Shown here: one piece after another, positions 51,255 through 59,348 of the stretch
Position numbering within the stretch: the stretch's first letter is position 1
Layout: each line of letters opens with the position of its first letter
Origin: a bacterium
Lineage (GTDB): Bacteria; Eisenbacteria; RBG-16-71-46; CAIMUX01
Direction: 5' to 3'
Assembly: GCA_030431975.1 (NCBI GenBank)
Contig: JAUIHP010000021.1
Span: 1-64,000, forward strand
Length of the DNA stretch: 64,000 nt
Program-made: the position numbers and the translations under genes
Notes under the pieces: model-generated
What the model was told of the DNA's origin: nothing
The model's database searches: none
Seen by the model: the letters and a program-made list of their open reading frames with translations, nothing else

Positions 51255-52012
51255 ACATTCCAAACGATGATCGCGGCCGTCGGCCACCACCGCTGAAAAG
51301 GGCCTCGGTACGGACCGCCAAAGGCGACGCCAATCCCCATCGATCCCTCTGCACCCCGCCGCCCGCTATTGTCGGTGAACGAATCCCACAGCAACGCGTG
51401 ACGGTGTCCCCAGTCCGAACCGGAGTCGTCATAGGTCCAGTCATAGATGGAACGAGCGATGACCTCGTCCGGGGTCGGTCCGCTCGACACGAACACGGAG
51501 AGGTTTTCCGCGATTCCGAGGAAGTCGTGGCAATCGCCGATCTCAGGCACGGCGTGGAGTCTGTCCCAGCTGTCCTCGTCGATGGAGTCGCCGTTCCAAT
51601 CCTGAACGTGACCCCATCGGTTCCTGGAGAGAAGCCACTCTGCATAACGGTCGGCGACCGATGACACGGCCGGGCTCAATTCTTCGAGCGGGGGCACGCC
51701 CCGAGCCTGACGCTCGTCGTTGATCAGGAACAACGCCTGCTCTTCGGGTTGCAGTCTCTCCCACAGTTTTTGCGAAGGCATTTCCAGATAAGGTAACTTG
51801 AGGCCGAGCTGCGCCGATTCTTCCGCACGCGCTCGATTGAAGGCGCTCTCGATCTCGATCACGGAAATCGAATCAAAATCCTCCGGTGTCCAGGGAATAT
51901 CATCCACGAGGTCCGGTGGATGCGGGCGGGCACTTGCGGACAGGGCCAGCCAAAGAGTGACTGCAAGGGCGCAGAAGTGAGCGCGAGGGTTGAGATTCAG
52001 CAGCCGTTTCAT
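51233..52012 (-). CDS. Secreted CAP-superfamily (SCP/PR-1-like) protein
   Basis: The protein has 259 residues, with ATG 52012 and a signal peptide ending SASA. The mature protein has a ~70-residue N-terminal region and then a CAP fold: FLINDERQARGVPPLEELSPAVSSVADRYAEWLLSRNRWGH (CAP helix 1 and His), GIAENLSVF, VIARSIYDWTYDD, and GHRHALLWDSFTDNSGRRGAEGSMGIGVAFGG (the second His and CAP2-type segment). Bacterial CAP proteins are extracellular and of largely unknown role. It is convergent with the APH-like gene. Confidence 0.85.
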   Translation of the reverse strand: MKRLLNLNPRAHFCALAVTLWLALSASARPHPPDLVDDIPWTPEDFDSISVIEIESAFNRARAEESAQLGLKLPYLEMPSQKLWERLQPEEQALFLINDERQARGVPPLEELSPAVSSVADRYAEWLLSRNRWGHVQDWNGDSIDEDSWDRLHAVPEIGDCHDFLGIAENLSVFVSSGPTPDEVIARSIYDWTYDDSGSDWGHRHALLWDSFTDNSGRRGAEGSMGIGVAFGGPYRGPFQRWWPTAAIIVWNVYDPCGE

Positions 52013-52218
52013 CGCTTCAGTGTAGACGATACGACGAGCTCCCGGCCTTTTCACTGCTGTCAGCCAATTCGGGAGACGCCTCTCCTTCCCAAGGTTTTTT
52101 GTGCGATTCGTCCCACCTCCCGGGTTCTCCCAGCGAACACCCGCTCCATCGGAGCGCTCGTCCTATGTGCCCGGACCTCTGACAAGGGTTCGGACCGGAT
52201 CTATCAGGGAGAAAGAAC

Positions 52219-55200
52219 ATGCACCCGTTGCTGCGCTGCGCCGCGCTGACTGCCGTCATGACCGTTGTCATCGCCGGCACGGCCGACGCCCACCTTTCCA
52301 TTCTTCGCCAGGGCAACGAAGTCCAGGGCGCGAACGAACCAGGGGACAAAATGGGAGCGGCCCTGGCCGCCGGAGACTTCAACGGAGACGGCTACGACGA
52401 CCTCGCCATGGGTTGCCCGGGAGAAGACGTCGGTTCCGTACAGGACGCGGGCGCAATCGTCGTGGCGCGCGGCTCCTTCTCCGGTCTCGACCATCAAGGC
52501 TCCTACGTTCTGACCGCGGACGATGCCAACAGCGTCGTCGAAGCCGGTGCCCAGTTCGGGTTCAGCCTTGCCGCCGCCGACTTCAACAACGACGGCTACG
52601 ATGACCTGGCCGTCGGCGTTCCCTACGAAGACCTGAGCGGTCAGGTCAACTCCGGAACGGTCTACTTCTTCAAGGGAACCGCTTCGGGGCTCCAAGTGTG
52701 GCGCGACCTCACTCCGGGCGGATTTGGCGCAGCGGTCGAGGTCGAGGACCGCTTTGGTTGGTCCCTGGCTGCCGAAGACTTCGATGGCGACGGCCGCGTC
52801 GACCTGGCCGTAGGCTGTCCCGGCGAGAACGGCAACACGGGCGCGGTCTACTACGCGACCGGCAGCATCATCGGACCTCTACCCGAGAGTATCTTCCTTC
52901 CCAGCGATCTGGGCTTCATCGACGAGACACAGGGACACTTCGGGCACTGCCTGGCCGTGGGCAATGTCATCGGCGATGCCCGTCCGGATCTGGTCGTCGG
53001 CGCCCCGTACCGAACTGCATTCAACCTGAGCAACGCAGGCGTCGGGTACATCATCCGCGGATCAGCCACGGATGGATTGCGCACGACGGGTGCAGTCAGC
53101 TTCACCGCGTTGATCAACGACAACGCGCAGTCGGGCGCAGCCTTTGGAACGTCTCTCGCCGTCGGAAACTTTCTTCCCGGCAGTTATGAGTCGATCGCCG
53201 TCGGCGAGCCCCGTCGTTGGACGGACTTCGACCGCGCGGGCCGGGTCCACGTCGTGGCCGGCGGAGCGGGCAACCTCGACTACGGCAGCGCATTCGCCTT
53301 CGACTCGGAAATCCTGGGCGTACAGTCCGCCGTCTACGACGAGTTCGGAGCCGTTCTCGAAGGTGGACGTTTCTGGGGCGTGAACGACGGCTATGACGAC
53401 CTCATCATCGGGACCCCGCTGAAAGGTGTGAGCTACGGATTCGTTCAGGTTCTCCTCGGGGGCGCGGCGGGTCTGGGCAACAGCGGTGGCTATTCCCTCT
53501 ACCAGAACGCAATCGGCGATGCTCTGGAAGCCAGCGACATCTTCGGTTCGGCATTCGCGCTCGGCCGCTTCGACGGATCCAACGATGTCAGCCTGGCCAT
53601 CGGTGCACCGGGTGAAGACGCCTCTGCCGGACAGGTACACGATTTCGCCCCGTGGAGGCAGGTGCTCGGACTCTCGTGTCGGACTTCACTGACCACCGAC
53701 TGCGACGGACAGCCCGTTTTCTCGCAGAAGCCCTTTCAGCGGATGAAGATCGCCAGCACGACGAAGATCATGACGGTGCTTCTCGCAGTCGAACGGACGC
53801 AGCTCCCAACCAACGACCCGCGTTACGTCGCGCCGGAAGCGCTCTATCTCGTCCCGGACTGGGTGGCGGACGACGTCCCTGGATCGCAGGTCCCGTTGGT
53901 CGAAGGCGAGATCATCTCTCTCGAGAACCTGATGTACAGCTGCCTTCTTCGCTCCGGCAACGACGCTGCCCATGCGATTGCCGACCTGCTCTACGGGCCG
54001 GGCTCGCCGGAAGAAACGGTTCCGCAGTTCGTCGCCGAGATGAACGCCAAGGCGTCGGCTCTCGGCATGTCGGGCACCCACTTCCACAACCCCGCGGGGC
54101 TCGACAATGAGGTGGTCACGGACGATCTCGGCGATCACTACTCCACCGCGTTCGACATGACTCTGCTTTCAAAGTTCTCCATGGAGAATCCGGAATTCGC
54201 CGTCATCGCCGGGACCCTCAATCGCCAGATGCTCCGTTTCTACCCGAATGGGTCCGAGACCTGGCGATGCGGCAATATCTTCGGCGGCGTTCTGCAGAAC
54301 ATGATCCAGCCGGCCTCGGGCATCAAAGGAGGCTGGACTCCGGGCGCCCAGGCTACGGGTTGTTTCTCGGCTGAGGGAAACTTCGGCCGCGTACTCGTGG
54401 GCACGTTCTACACCCCGGACGGGAGTCCGAACTACGTTCCGGATGCGGCCAATCTTCTCGCCCTCGGTCTCAATGAGTGCAGCAACTTCGGCATCTTCGA
54501 TCCCGCACTCTGGAACAACTGGAGCTACCTCCTGACCATGGAAGGTCTGTTCGCCGGCGACGGCAACAACTACCGACTGAGCTCGGAGTTCTTCGGCGAT
54601 GCCGACGAGATGCAGTTCACCTTGCAAAGAGTCGATAGCGATCCGGGACCGGCCACAGAGGCGATGGCCATCCTGACGCGGCGTAGTGATGTCGTTCTCG
54701 AGGGTGGCGTCGAGGCCATCCTGGGCACGGCTCCCTTCGAGCGCACGGGTGGAATGCGCATCTACAACAACGGAGAGGACATCGCTTGGCTCAGCATCCT
54801 CGCTCCTGACGGATCGACCTCCGAAGAGACGCTCGATCCCGGCGATTTCCTGGAGATTCCGCGCTACTTCGGCCCGACCGCCGAGCTTCGGTGGTCCGTG
54901 GCCAACGCGGACCCGACGGGTGGACCGGCCGCCGTCTTGGGAATCGAAGAGCAGTACGAATGGGGATTCGAGACGGATGAAGATGATCCCTACGCAGGCT
55001 GGACGGCTCGCGTCCGCAGAGATTCCTCCACCGGGCGGGACGACTTCGACATGGAGATCCGTTGGCAGGGCCCGGACGCGGGCGAGTTTGCGCTACTCGT
55101 TCATGAATCCGACGTCGTGGTCTCGGCGCCGGACTTCGAACCGCCGCTCGACGAACCGGCCAACCTGAGAGTTCTGTCGGCCGCGCCGAACCCGTCGTAC

Positions 55201-55440
55201 GGTGACGTCGCCCTACGCTTTTCGCTGAGTGAGTCGGCCGAGGTGGATGTTCAGATCTACGACGCCTCCGGACGCAAGGTTCGCTCGTTGCTGAACGGTT
55301 CCAGAACACCGGGCGCGTGGAACGTGGTGTGGGACGGCCGCAACGATGCCGGACAAGCCGTCGCGCCGGGAGTCTACTTCTACCGGGTTACCGCCGGCGA
55401 GGAAGCGCCGGTCGGGGGCAAGCTCATCCGAGCGGAGTAG
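52219..55440 (+). CDS. Secreted FG-GAP / D-Ala-D-Ala carboxypeptidase (S11) with FlgD-like tail
   Basis: The protein has 1073 residues. agggag lies ~7 bases before ATG 52219, and the signal peptide ends TADA. Residues ~40-490 are FG-GAP propeller repeats (AAGDFNGDGYDDLAMGCPGEDV, AAADFNNDGYDDLAVGVPYEDL). The S11 penicillin-binding domain follows with SxxK STTK (513-516), SGN (579-581) and KGG (703-705, in place of KTG). After beta domains the end is FlgD-like (APNPSYGDVALRFSL, IYDASGRKVRSLLNG, WDGRNDAGQAVAPGVYFYRV). It should trim peptidoglycan pentapeptides outside the membrane. It is a full-length paralogue of the inactive protein at 19646. A propeller-S11-FlgD order is rare. Confidence 0.9.
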   Translation: MHPLLRCAALTAVMTVVIAGTADAHLSILRQGNEVQGANEPGDKMGAALAAGDFNGDGYDDLAMGCPGEDVGSVQDAGAIVVARGSFSGLDHQGSYVLTADDANSVVEAGAQFGFSLAAADFNNDGYDDLAVGVPYEDLSGQVNSGTVYFFKGTASGLQVWRDLTPGGFGAAVEVEDRFGWSLAAEDFDGDGRVDLAVGCPGENGNTGAVYYATGSIIGPLPESIFLPSDLGFIDETQGHFGHCLAVGNVIGDARPDLVVGAPYRTAFNLSNAGVGYIIRGSATDGLRTTGAVSFTALINDNAQSGAAFGTSLAVGNFLPGSYESIAVGEPRRWTDFDRAGRVHVVAGGAGNLDYGSAFAFDSEILGVQSAVYDEFGAVLEGGRFWGVNDGYDDLIIGTPLKGVSYGFVQVLLGGAAGLGNSGGYSLYQNAIGDALEASDIFGSAFALGRFDGSNDVSLAIGAPGEDASAGQVHDFAPWRQVLGLSCRTSLTTDCDGQPVFSQKPFQRMKIASTTKIMTVLLAVERTQLPTNDPRYVAPEALYLVPDWVADDVPGSQVPLVEGEIISLENLMYSCLLRSGNDAAHAIADLLYGPGSPEETVPQFVAEMNAKASALGMSGTHFHNPAGLDNEVVTDDLGDHYSTAFDMTLLSKFSMENPEFAVIAGTLNRQMLRFYPNGSETWRCGNIFGGVLQNMIQPASGIKGGWTPGAQATGCFSAEGNFGRVLVGTFYTPDGSPNYVPDAANLLALGLNECSNFGIFDPALWNNWSYLLTMEGLFAGDGNNYRLSSEFFGDADEMQFTLQRVDSDPGPATEAMAILTRRSDVVLEGGVEAILGTAPFERTGGMRIYNNGEDIAWLSILAPDGSTSEETLDPGDFLEIPRYFGPTAELRWSVANADPTGGPAAVLGIEEQYEWGFETDEDDPYAGWTARVRRDSSTGRDDFDMEIRWQGPDAGEFALLVHESDVVVSAPDFEPPLDEPANLRVLSAAPNPSYGDVALRFSLSESAEVDVQIYDASGRKVRSLLNGSRTPGAWNVVWDGRNDAGQAVAPGVYFYRVTAGEEAPVGGKLIRAE

Positions 55441-55479
55441 GGACGTAGGCGCGTCGGCACATCGCAAGGGTGTACCTCT

Positions 55480-57516
55480 TCACTCCACACGAATCGGCTG
55501 GCGGGCCAGGACGCCTTTGTCCCGGCCCGTCACGTAGCGGATCTCGTACTCGCCGGGCGTGTCCGGTAGCTTGATCGACAAAGGGTTGCCTTCCCTCGGA
55601 TAGCTGTAGGTCTTGTATTTGTTATCGGGGGAACCCATCTCCGCGATGGCAATGAAGTCACTTTGGTAGGCAGGGCCGGACCAACGAACGGAAACCTTCG
55701 TTCCCACCTTTCCGGATGCGGGTCCCTCGACCGTCGCGGTTAGTGGAGTCAGCTCGATCGTCGCGCGAGCGAGAACTTCCTTGGATTGACTGAGGACGTA
55801 GAGAATCTCGTGTGGCCCCGGCGTCATCGGCAGCTTTAGCTCAACGGGGCTTCCATCCCGCGTGTAGGAATAGGTCTTGTAGGAGCTTCCCTTGCTTCCC
55901 GGATCGGCCGCAGCAATGTAGTCGCTCTGATAGTTCGGGCCCGTCCACTGAACTTCGATGGTAGCGCCGGCCGGCGCGGAAGACGGAGACTGCACCGTTG
56001 CGCTAACGGAGGTTCCCTCGACGACCGTGGATGCCAGGATCTCTCCCGACTGACCGGTGATGTAACGGACTTCCCACTTGCCGGGTTCGGCCGGCAGCCG
56101 AATCTCGGCCGGACTTCCATTCTTCGTGTAGGAGTACGTCTTGTACTGCTTCCCCTTCGATCCGATCTCGGCGAGGGAGATGTAGTCGCCTTTGTTGTCG
56201 TTTCCCGTCCACTCCACATCGATGTGGGATCCGGCCGGTGCGGAAGCGACCGTCACCACGGTGGCTCCGACCGCAACGGCTTCGACGTCGGCCCGGGCCA
56301 GCACCGTCGGAGGGGCTGCGAGGACATAGCGGACTTCGTACTTCCCCGGCTCATCCGGAAGTCGAAACTTCAAAGGGTTTCCCTGTGTCACGTACTGATA
56401 CCGGAGGTAGCGCCGATCCTCCATCTCCGGCTCGGCCAGGGCAACGTAGTCGCCTTTGTTTTCCGGCCCCGTCCAGTAGACGACGACATCGGTGCCTGCG
56501 CCGGAAGACTCCGGAGTGACCCGAACTGTCGCCTCGAACTCCGCGTCGAACACGACGGTCACGGTCTTCCGCACCTGACCCGGGCGAACCTCCACGGTTT
56601 TCGCCGCGGCGGTTTGTCCACCTTCACGTGTGGCCGAGACGTCATAGACGCCGGCCGGAACCTCCGCCTCGACAGGACCGACTCCGGTTGCCTCGAAGAG
56701 AACGTCTCCCCCGCCCGCCTGCTGCACCGTCCAATCCAGACCGTCTTCGATGACCGGTCCGTCTTCGAGCACGGTTGCGCGTAGAAAGAAACTGGAGGTC
56801 GCCGTGACTTCCTCCACGACGGTCTGCTGTAGCGCATCCGAAAGCTCATCCGCGTTTGCCGCCGTCAGGAAACGCCCGCCCGTGTTCGACGAAAGGCACT
56901 CGAGCTGAGCCAGGGCGTCGACATCGGTGACGTCGAAGCCGATGACGTGGGCGGTGAACTGCACGCCGGACTCTTCCAACGAGGTTCCGACTTCGCACGG
57001 GTCGAGATCACAGGTTTCGATTCCATCGCTGACCAGGATGACCGTGGCGGCGTTCTCGGTGTATCTCAGCGCCTCCGCTGCTTGCAGGACCGAGGCCGAA
57101 AGCGGCGTCTTCCCCTTCGGGTTCAGGCTCTCGACCGCTTGTCGGATGGCGTCGCGATCCGAACCGACCGCGGCCAGGAGTTCGATGTCCGCGCAGTCGC
57201 CCTTTCGATTGTGCCCGTACGCCATGAGGCCGATGCGGCGCTCCGTTGGCAACTGATCGAGCAGGTCCCCGATGACGCGCCGAGCGATGGCGATCTTCGG
57301 TTCACCGTCGATCTGCCCCCACATCGACCCGGATGCGTCGAGGACGACGATGACGTCCTCTCTCTCCGCCCCTTCCGACCCCATAGGAGTCAAGGCGGCG
57401 AAGAGAAACGCAAAGAGAAGCGTGAAGAGAGAAAGGCGGCGCCAAGTGGCCGGAAGACAGGCAGTCTTGTTCAGCTCAAGGTTGGCGGGACGTACGGCGA
57501 GTCGGAAGCACGGCAT
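55480..57516 (-). CDS. Secreted VWA-domain protein with four WTGP/YKTYSY repeats
   Basis: The protein has about 678 residues from ATG 57516 (an ATG at 57579 would add 21). A signal helix (LFTLLFAFLFAALTP) precedes a von Willebrand A domain with an intact MIDAS (VVLDASGSMWGQ, KGKTPLSASVLQ, ILVSDGIETCDLDPC). A carboxypeptidase-regulatory-like beta domain follows (~230-330). Four repeats of ~85-90 residues each carry VxWTGPxxxxDYIAxAExGSxxxxYKTYSY, a GNP/GSP turn, then LPxxPGxYEVRYVxxxxxxVLA. The later repeats are most alike, suggesting recent duplication. It lacks the FlgD tail of its neighbours. A role in adhesion or cell-surface assembly is inferred. Confidence 0.85.
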   Translation of the reverse strand: MPCFRLAVRPANLELNKTACLPATWRRLSLFTLLFAFLFAALTPMGSEGAEREDVIVVLDASGSMWGQIDGEPKIAIARRVIGDLLDQLPTERRIGLMAYGHNRKGDCADIELLAAVGSDRDAIRQAVESLNPKGKTPLSASVLQAAEALRYTENAATVILVSDGIETCDLDPCEVGTSLEESGVQFTAHVIGFDVTDVDALAQLECLSSNTGGRFLTAANADELSDALQQTVVEEVTATSSFFLRATVLEDGPVIEDGLDWTVQQAGGGDVLFEATGVGPVEAEVPAGVYDVSATREGGQTAAAKTVEVRPGQVRKTVTVVFDAEFEATVRVTPESSGAGTDVVVYWTGPENKGDYVALAEPEMEDRRYLRYQYVTQGNPLKFRLPDEPGKYEVRYVLAAPPTVLARADVEAVAVGATVVTVASAPAGSHIDVEWTGNDNKGDYISLAEIGSKGKQYKTYSYTKNGSPAEIRLPAEPGKWEVRYITGQSGEILASTVVEGTSVSATVQSPSSAPAGATIEVQWTGPNYQSDYIAAADPGSKGSSYKTYSYTRDGSPVELKLPMTPGPHEILYVLSQSKEVLARATIELTPLTATVEGPASGKVGTKVSVRWSGPAYQSDFIAIAEMGSPDNKYKTYSYPREGNPLSIKLPDTPGEYEIRYVTGRDKGVLARQPIRVE

Positions 57517-57613
57517 GTGGAATGAACCTCTCAGAGCAGGGGTACCGCTGATGGATATCGTTCGACCGGGGCAGATCAAACGAAGATACCCGAGTCCTGC
57601 TATCTAGCAGCAC

Positions 57614-57871
57614 TCATCTTCGACTATTCGAGGTATCCATGGGTGGATTGGCGAGGAGGTTGTCAACAACGCTTCGGGGAATCAGGGTTCGCCTTCCTAG
57701 CCGCGTACACAGGATGTGCCCGGAAGCAATCGCGTTGTAGATCGTATGACGACCCACCCGCAGCAGATCAGCTACCTCCTCCACCTTCAGGACGGCAGGT
57801 CGGGAGCCGGGCTCACCGGCCCCGGAGCCGGGACCGAGGATTCGGCAGAAACGGCTAGATCGCCGATCCAA
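57614..57871 (-). CDS. Excisionase-family helix-turn-helix protein
   Basis: Up to 85 residues, but the domain itself starts near residue 28: LKVEEVADLLRVGRHTIYNAI, then ASGHILCTRLGRRTLIPRSVVDNLL. This is the MerR-like winged HTH of excisionase (Xis) and DNA-binding prophage or plasmid proteins. The ATG at 57871 lies inside the preceding small gene in another frame; a GTG closer to the domain is possible. It marks the left end of a region with mobile-element content and may control excision or transcription of that island. Confidence 0.75.
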   Translation of the reverse strand: MDRRSSRFCRILGPGSGAGEPGSRPAVLKVEEVADLLRVGRHTIYNAIASGHILCTRLGRRTLIPRSVVDNLLANPPMDTSNSRR

Positions 57872-57963
57872 TCCAAGGCGGCGTCAACAACGTCGTGGAG
57901 GGCGGCCCGGAGTCGGTCGGCTGATGCCTTCTCCCGGCCCACACTCGTCTCTGATCGATTCAT
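57787..57963 (-). CDS. Small hypothetical protein upstream of the HTH gene
   Basis: The protein has 58 residues: a charged helix (REKASADRLRAALHDVVDAALDWIGDL) and a Pro/Ala/Ser tail. It overlaps the HTH gene start by 85 bases in another frame, an arrangement common for small helper genes next to excisionase-type regulators. I do not recognise the family and the protein could be spurious. A hairpin repeat lies ~70 bases upstream. Confidence 0.45.
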   Translation of the reverse strand: MNRSETSVGREKASADRLRAALHDVVDAALDWIGDLAVSAESSVPAPGPVSPAPDLPS

Positions 57964-58033
57964 TGGTCTCGCTCCTCCCACCTCCGGGCCCGGAGGCTGC
58001 GAATCTTGGCACCGTATGAGCCTAGCGATACAG

Positions 58034-58105
58034 CACGAGAACACCAGAAACACACCTCCCTGATGTCTTCGTGGGGCGGGCTGTACGAGCGGCCCCAACA
58101 CTACG
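58034..58105. repeat. Hairpin repeat, copy 1
   Basis: A 14-nt imperfect inverted repeat (58034-58047 and 58060-58073) encloses a 12-nt loop, aaacacacctcc. Similarity to copies 2 and 3 continues about 30 bases beyond the right arm (gggctgta...cccca). Read on the minus strand, the loop shows ggaggtgtgttt, which is Shine-Dalgarno-like. It lies 65 bases downstream of the RES gene stop and ~70 bases upstream of the small gene start. Confidence 0.75.
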
Positions 58106-58137
58106 CGATCGTTGCTCTCCGACATACCTGCGTCCGA

Positions 58138-58689
58138 TCAGCCCCGCTGCTCTGGTTCGCCTTCCTCAGAGGATTCCTCCTCGTACGACGAATCCGTGGC
58201 GATGTCTTCACCCTCACCGAAGAACTCAGCGGGGACAGCCGTGGGATCATTGGGGTTCCAAAGGTGCAGGTTAAGACCGCCTGGATTCTTGGTGCTCTCG
58301 TACATGAGTCCGCTGACTGTCGCGCCTGACTTCTCGATGAGATCGCTCTTGAAACCCTGGCAGTATGCGTATCCACCGCTCTCCTTCGGCGCTATCAGGT
58401 TTTCCCGTTCCTCTGGATGGTCCGCACCGTACTCCACAGCGTCAAAAACCGTGTATTCGATTTCATTCATTCGGTAGAGCTTCTTGCCGGCGAGCCGATC
58501 CTCACCTACTTCTCTGCGCGCTGTTTGCTCGCCGCTCGCGATGTAGACGCCGGTCGTACCATATCGATTGTCTCCGTAAGGGTTCGACGAATACGGTCCC
58601 CACGTCGGTCCCTCATCCCCTAGGCGCACGAACTTCGCATCGATGGAAATCTTCTTGAGGTACTTGTTCCAGTCCTTCACCTCGCACAT
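58138..58689 (-). CDS. RES-domain protein (NAD-degrading toxin family) with acidic tail
   Basis: The protein has 183 residues, with a strong ribosome site (gggagg) 4 bases before ATG 58689. The three RES landmarks are visible: Arg22 (KFVRLG), Glu60 (YGTTGVYIASGEQTARRE) and Ser132 (GLMYESTKNPGGLNLHLW). RES toxins degrade NAD by phosphorolysis and are usually paired with an Xre/MbcA-type antitoxin; none lies next to this gene. The C-terminal ~30 residues are strongly acidic (EEFFGEGEDIATD, EEESSEEGEPE). Lone RES proteins also occur as effectors of other defence modules. The fold call rests on motif spacing, so confidence is moderate. Confidence 0.68.
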   Translation of the reverse strand: MCEVKDWNKYLKKISIDAKFVRLGDEGPTWGPYSSNPYGDNRYGTTGVYIASGEQTARREVGEDRLAGKKLYRMNEIEYTVFDAVEYGADHPEERENLIAPKESGGYAYCQGFKSDLIEKSGATVSGLMYESTKNPGGLNLHLWNPNDPTAVPAEFFGEGEDIATDSSYEEESSEEGEPEQRG

Positions 58690-58775
58690 TGGCCCTCCCT
58701 TCTCTCGACTCAACGGCCGATGCGAAAAGCAATCTCTTCCAACTACCCGAAACACCGGGCGCCCCGCGAGTACAC

Positions 58776-58845
58776 CACGAGAGCATCAGAAACACACCTC
58801 CCTGATGTCCTTGAGGCTGGACCTGCAGGAGGAAACACACTCGCC
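58776..58845. repeat. Hairpin repeat, copy 2
   Basis: Arms at 58776-58789 and 58802-58815 flank the same 12-nt loop aaacacacctcc. The six innermost base pairs (catcag/ctgatg) are perfect here. It lies ~87 bases upstream of the RES gene start. Confidence 0.75.
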
Positions 58846-58958
58846 ACGGATCGTTACCCTCGGACAAGATTCCACCTGACGCCGCAGATGCGGGGCACGA
58901 GCGTTGCGGCCAGGGGCGGGAGACGATGATCCGACGCCGGCCCGGGGAGGGAACACCG

Positions 58959-59183
58959 ATGGGTGAGATTAGACTTATCTGGAAGCTCTGCAAATCGTGC
59001 CGCTCCGGCAGATGTGACTGCTACTTGTACGCTAACCGTGAGATCGGATCTCAGTTCGACGCCGGAGGCTGGTTCAAGCCGGTGGAGCTTCGCCGCGTAC
59101 CGTGTCCACCCGTCCACGCTGGCTGTTTCTGCCGCGCTTCGCGGGCGCGAATCAGCGCCCGCCCCGGGGGACCTGGAATCTGA
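58959..59183 (+). CDS. Possible small Cys-rich protein
   Basis: The protein has 74 residues. ggggaggg lies 8 bases before ATG 58959. It contains several cysteine pairs (LCKSCRSGRCDCYLY, CPPVHAGCFC) of zinc-ribbon spacing, then an Arg/Pro-rich tail. It lies between hairpin repeats 2 and 3, on the opposite strand from the neighbouring genes. I do not recognise it, and the coding status is uncertain. Confidence 0.35.
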   Translation: MGEIRLIWKLCKSCRSGRCDCYLYANREIGSQFDAGGWFKPVELRRVPCPPVHAGCFCRASRARISARPGGPGI

Positions 59184-59207
59184 GCAGTGGCGTGCCTGGA
59201 ACTCCAT

Positions 59208-59278
59208 GGCGAGAGCACCAAAAACACACCTTCCTCGTGTCTTCGTGGTTCGGGCTGTAGGAACCTCCCCATCACTTC
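59208..59278. repeat. Hairpin repeat, copy 3
   Basis: This is the most diverged copy: arms at 59208-59221 and 59234-59247, with loop aaacacaccttc. The right flank (ttcgggctgta, then ctccccatcact) matches copy 1 best. It lies ~100 bases downstream of the TM/coiled-coil gene stop. Confidence 0.7.
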
Positions 59279-59348
59279 AAAGTAGTTAGTGTCAGACATG
59301 ACCGCCCTTTGGCGGTCGGCAATCCGGCCCTCAGAAACACGGGCAACC

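Noticed and set aside
58034-59278. The three hairpin repeats as integron attC sites
   Set aside because: Cassette-like spacing is suggestive, but the terminal GTTRRRY and RYYYAAC core sites are not found at the repeat ends and no integrase is in the window.
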